Shown here: one piece after another, positions 63,245 through 64,000 of the stretch
Layout: each line of letters starts with the position of its first letter
Position numbering within the stretch: position 1 is the first letter of the stretch
Assembly: GCF_018623055.1 (NCBI RefSeq)
Contig: NZ_CP076019.1
Coordinates: 682,001 to 746,000, forward strand
Reading direction: 5' to 3'
DNA from: Halorubrum sp. 2020YC2
GTDB taxonomy: Archaea > Halobacteriota > Halobacteria > Halobacteriales > Haloferacaceae
Length of the DNA stretch: 64,000 bases
The notes under the pieces: generated by a model
What the model was told of the DNA's origin: nothing
Database searches by the model: none
What the model saw: only the letters and a program-made list of their open reading frames with translations
Made by a program: the position numbers and the translations under genes

Positions 63245-63679
63245 ATGAGAGACAGCAGCCGTCGCGCGCTCCTCGCCGCCGCGGGGACCGCGGGCGCGAC
63301 CGCCCTCGCGGGCTGTGCCGACGCCGTCCTCCCCGGCGCGGGAGGCGACGACGCCGGCGGGTCGGGCGACGAGCGGGTCGACCGGACCGGCGAGGAGACG
63401 GTCGCGGTCGACGTCGGCGCGGACGACGGGTTCGCGTACGCGCCGGCGCACGTCCGGGTCGACCCCGGAACGACCGTCGTCTGGGAGTGGACCGGGAAGG
63501 GCGGCGGCCACAACGTGTACGCGGTCGACGGCTCGTTCGAGTCCGAACTCGTGGCCGAGGAGGGCCACACCTACGAGCGCGCGTTCGAGACGCCGGGGAC
63601 CCACGAGTACGTCTGTACGCCCCACCAGACCCGCGGCATGCGCGGCAGCGTGAAGGTCGTTTCGCCCGGCGACGGCTGA
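63245..63679 (+). CDS. Halocyanin, intact
   Basis: 144 residues. Tat lipoprotein signal MRDSSRRALLAAAGTAGATA then LAGCADA (lipobox Cys), an acidic Gly linker, and a plastocyanin-like domain with His in GGGHNVYAVDG and the Cys-His-Met group in YVCTPHQTRGM. Blue-copper electron carrier tethered outside the membrane. Paralogue of the frameshifted gene at 52091. Confidence 0.93.
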   Translation: MRDSSRRALLAAAGTAGATALAGCADAVLPGAGGDDAGGSGDERVDRTGEETVAVDVGADDGFAYAPAHVRVDPGTTVVWEWTGKGGGHNVYAVDGSFESELVAEEGHTYERAFETPGTHEYVCTPHQTRGMRGSVKVVSPGDG

Positions 63680-63756
63680 CCCCGGTCGATCCCCCTCTCC
63701 GACCGGTCGCTCACCCATCTCCGCCGGCCGGTCGCCCGCCCCAGAGCGGTGACCGC

Positions 63757-64000
63757 CTACGAACGGCGCAGTTCGTCGAACGCCCCGCCCGCGAGCCCCG
63801 GACCGGACGGGACCGTCGCCCGGCCCGCCGCGACCGGACACGGATCGGGCGCTAAGTCCTCGTCGAGCAGCGACCCGGTCGCGAGCCCGCAGGGCGACAC
63901 CTCGGGGACCGCGGCCGCGACGTGGACGGCGGCGGCGCGCGCGACGACCGCGTCGACGGTGGTGGTGACGACCGGGTCGACGCCGGCCGACCGCGCCCGG
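63757..64000 (-). CDS. MR/MLE enolase-superfamily enzyme, C-terminal part (o-succinylbenzoate synthase-like)
   Basis: Open frame from the window edge to TAG at 63757, 81 codons: DPVVTTTVDAVVARAAAVHV, CGLATGSLLDEDLAPDPCPV and GPGLAGGAFDELRR. The CGLATGxLLxEDLAPDP block is the C-terminal capping of MenC-type enzymes in haloarchaea. It would act in menaquinone synthesis. The start lies outside the window. Confidence 0.65.
   Translation of the reverse strand, partial: RARSAGVDPVVTTTVDAVVARAAAVHVAAAVPEVSPCGLATGSLLDEDLAPDPCPVAAGRATVPSGPGLAGGAFDELRRS

Overview
The window reads as chromosome from a halophilic archaeon (class Halobacteria). The evidence is high GC with strongly acidic proteins, haloarchaea-specific families (DUF5794, DUF5795, DUF5799, HalX, halocyanin), TATA-type promoters close to start codons, and an intron-containing tRNA-Trp. 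The hairpin-rich repeat at 47.0-47.5 kb resembles one I recall from Halorubrum genomes, so Halorubrum or a close relative is my best guess.

There are two compositional worlds. From about 2.0 to 17.7 kb the DNA is visibly AT-richer (positions 2221-2280: 23 G/C of 60, against 45 of 60 at 20221-20280) and full of broken genes. It holds a histidine kinase remnant with nonsense, frameshift and lost H-box histidine, a photolyase cut to its antenna domain, a short-chain dehydrogenase tail, an unidentified C-terminal fragment and a truncated IS200/IS605-type tnpB. Among them are intact genes: a membrane histidine kinase, a cryptochrome/photolyase with a long acidic tail, a DUF4864 protein, an FMN-dependent alpha-hydroxy-acid enzyme, an ABC exporter and purT. 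The segment ends at a tRNA-Trp gene whose 3' end is repeated just outside it, next to a small overlapping gene cluster typical of integrated elements. I read it as an old genomic island.

From 17.9 to 64 kb the DNA is ordinary GC-rich core. In order: DUF5795 and DUF5794 proteins, guaB, a HalX response regulator, a Ski2/Hel308-like helicase, squalene synthase, an acyl-CoA dehydrogenase, a pair of membrane PH-domain proteins, glutamate dehydrogenase, DUF2071, a CDF metal transporter and an HD protein. Then comes a divergent TetR / secreted anchor protein / RND (MMPL) exporter module with a palindromic operator, and the cytochrome oxidase genes coxB and coxAC (subunits I+III fused), with the subunit IV-like gene 9 kb further on. 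These are followed by an epimerase, GNAT, pirin and superoxide dismutase.

At 47-50 kb a leftward HTH/zinc-ribbon regulator and a rightward aldehyde dehydrogenase share an intergenic region with two copies of the same inverted repeat, and the regulator's 3' end runs by frameshift into a dense array of short-loop hairpins. The last part holds tenA, two halocyanins (one frameshifted in a 9-bp repeat), a second acyl-CoA dehydrogenase, a RIO-like kinase, a second aldehyde dehydrogenase, a DUF5821/TbsP-like regulator, an aldo/keto reductase, an aminoglycoside-phosphotransferase-like kinase, a large uncharacterised protein, a small VapB-like protein, DUF5799, and the end of a MenC-like enolase-superfamily gene.
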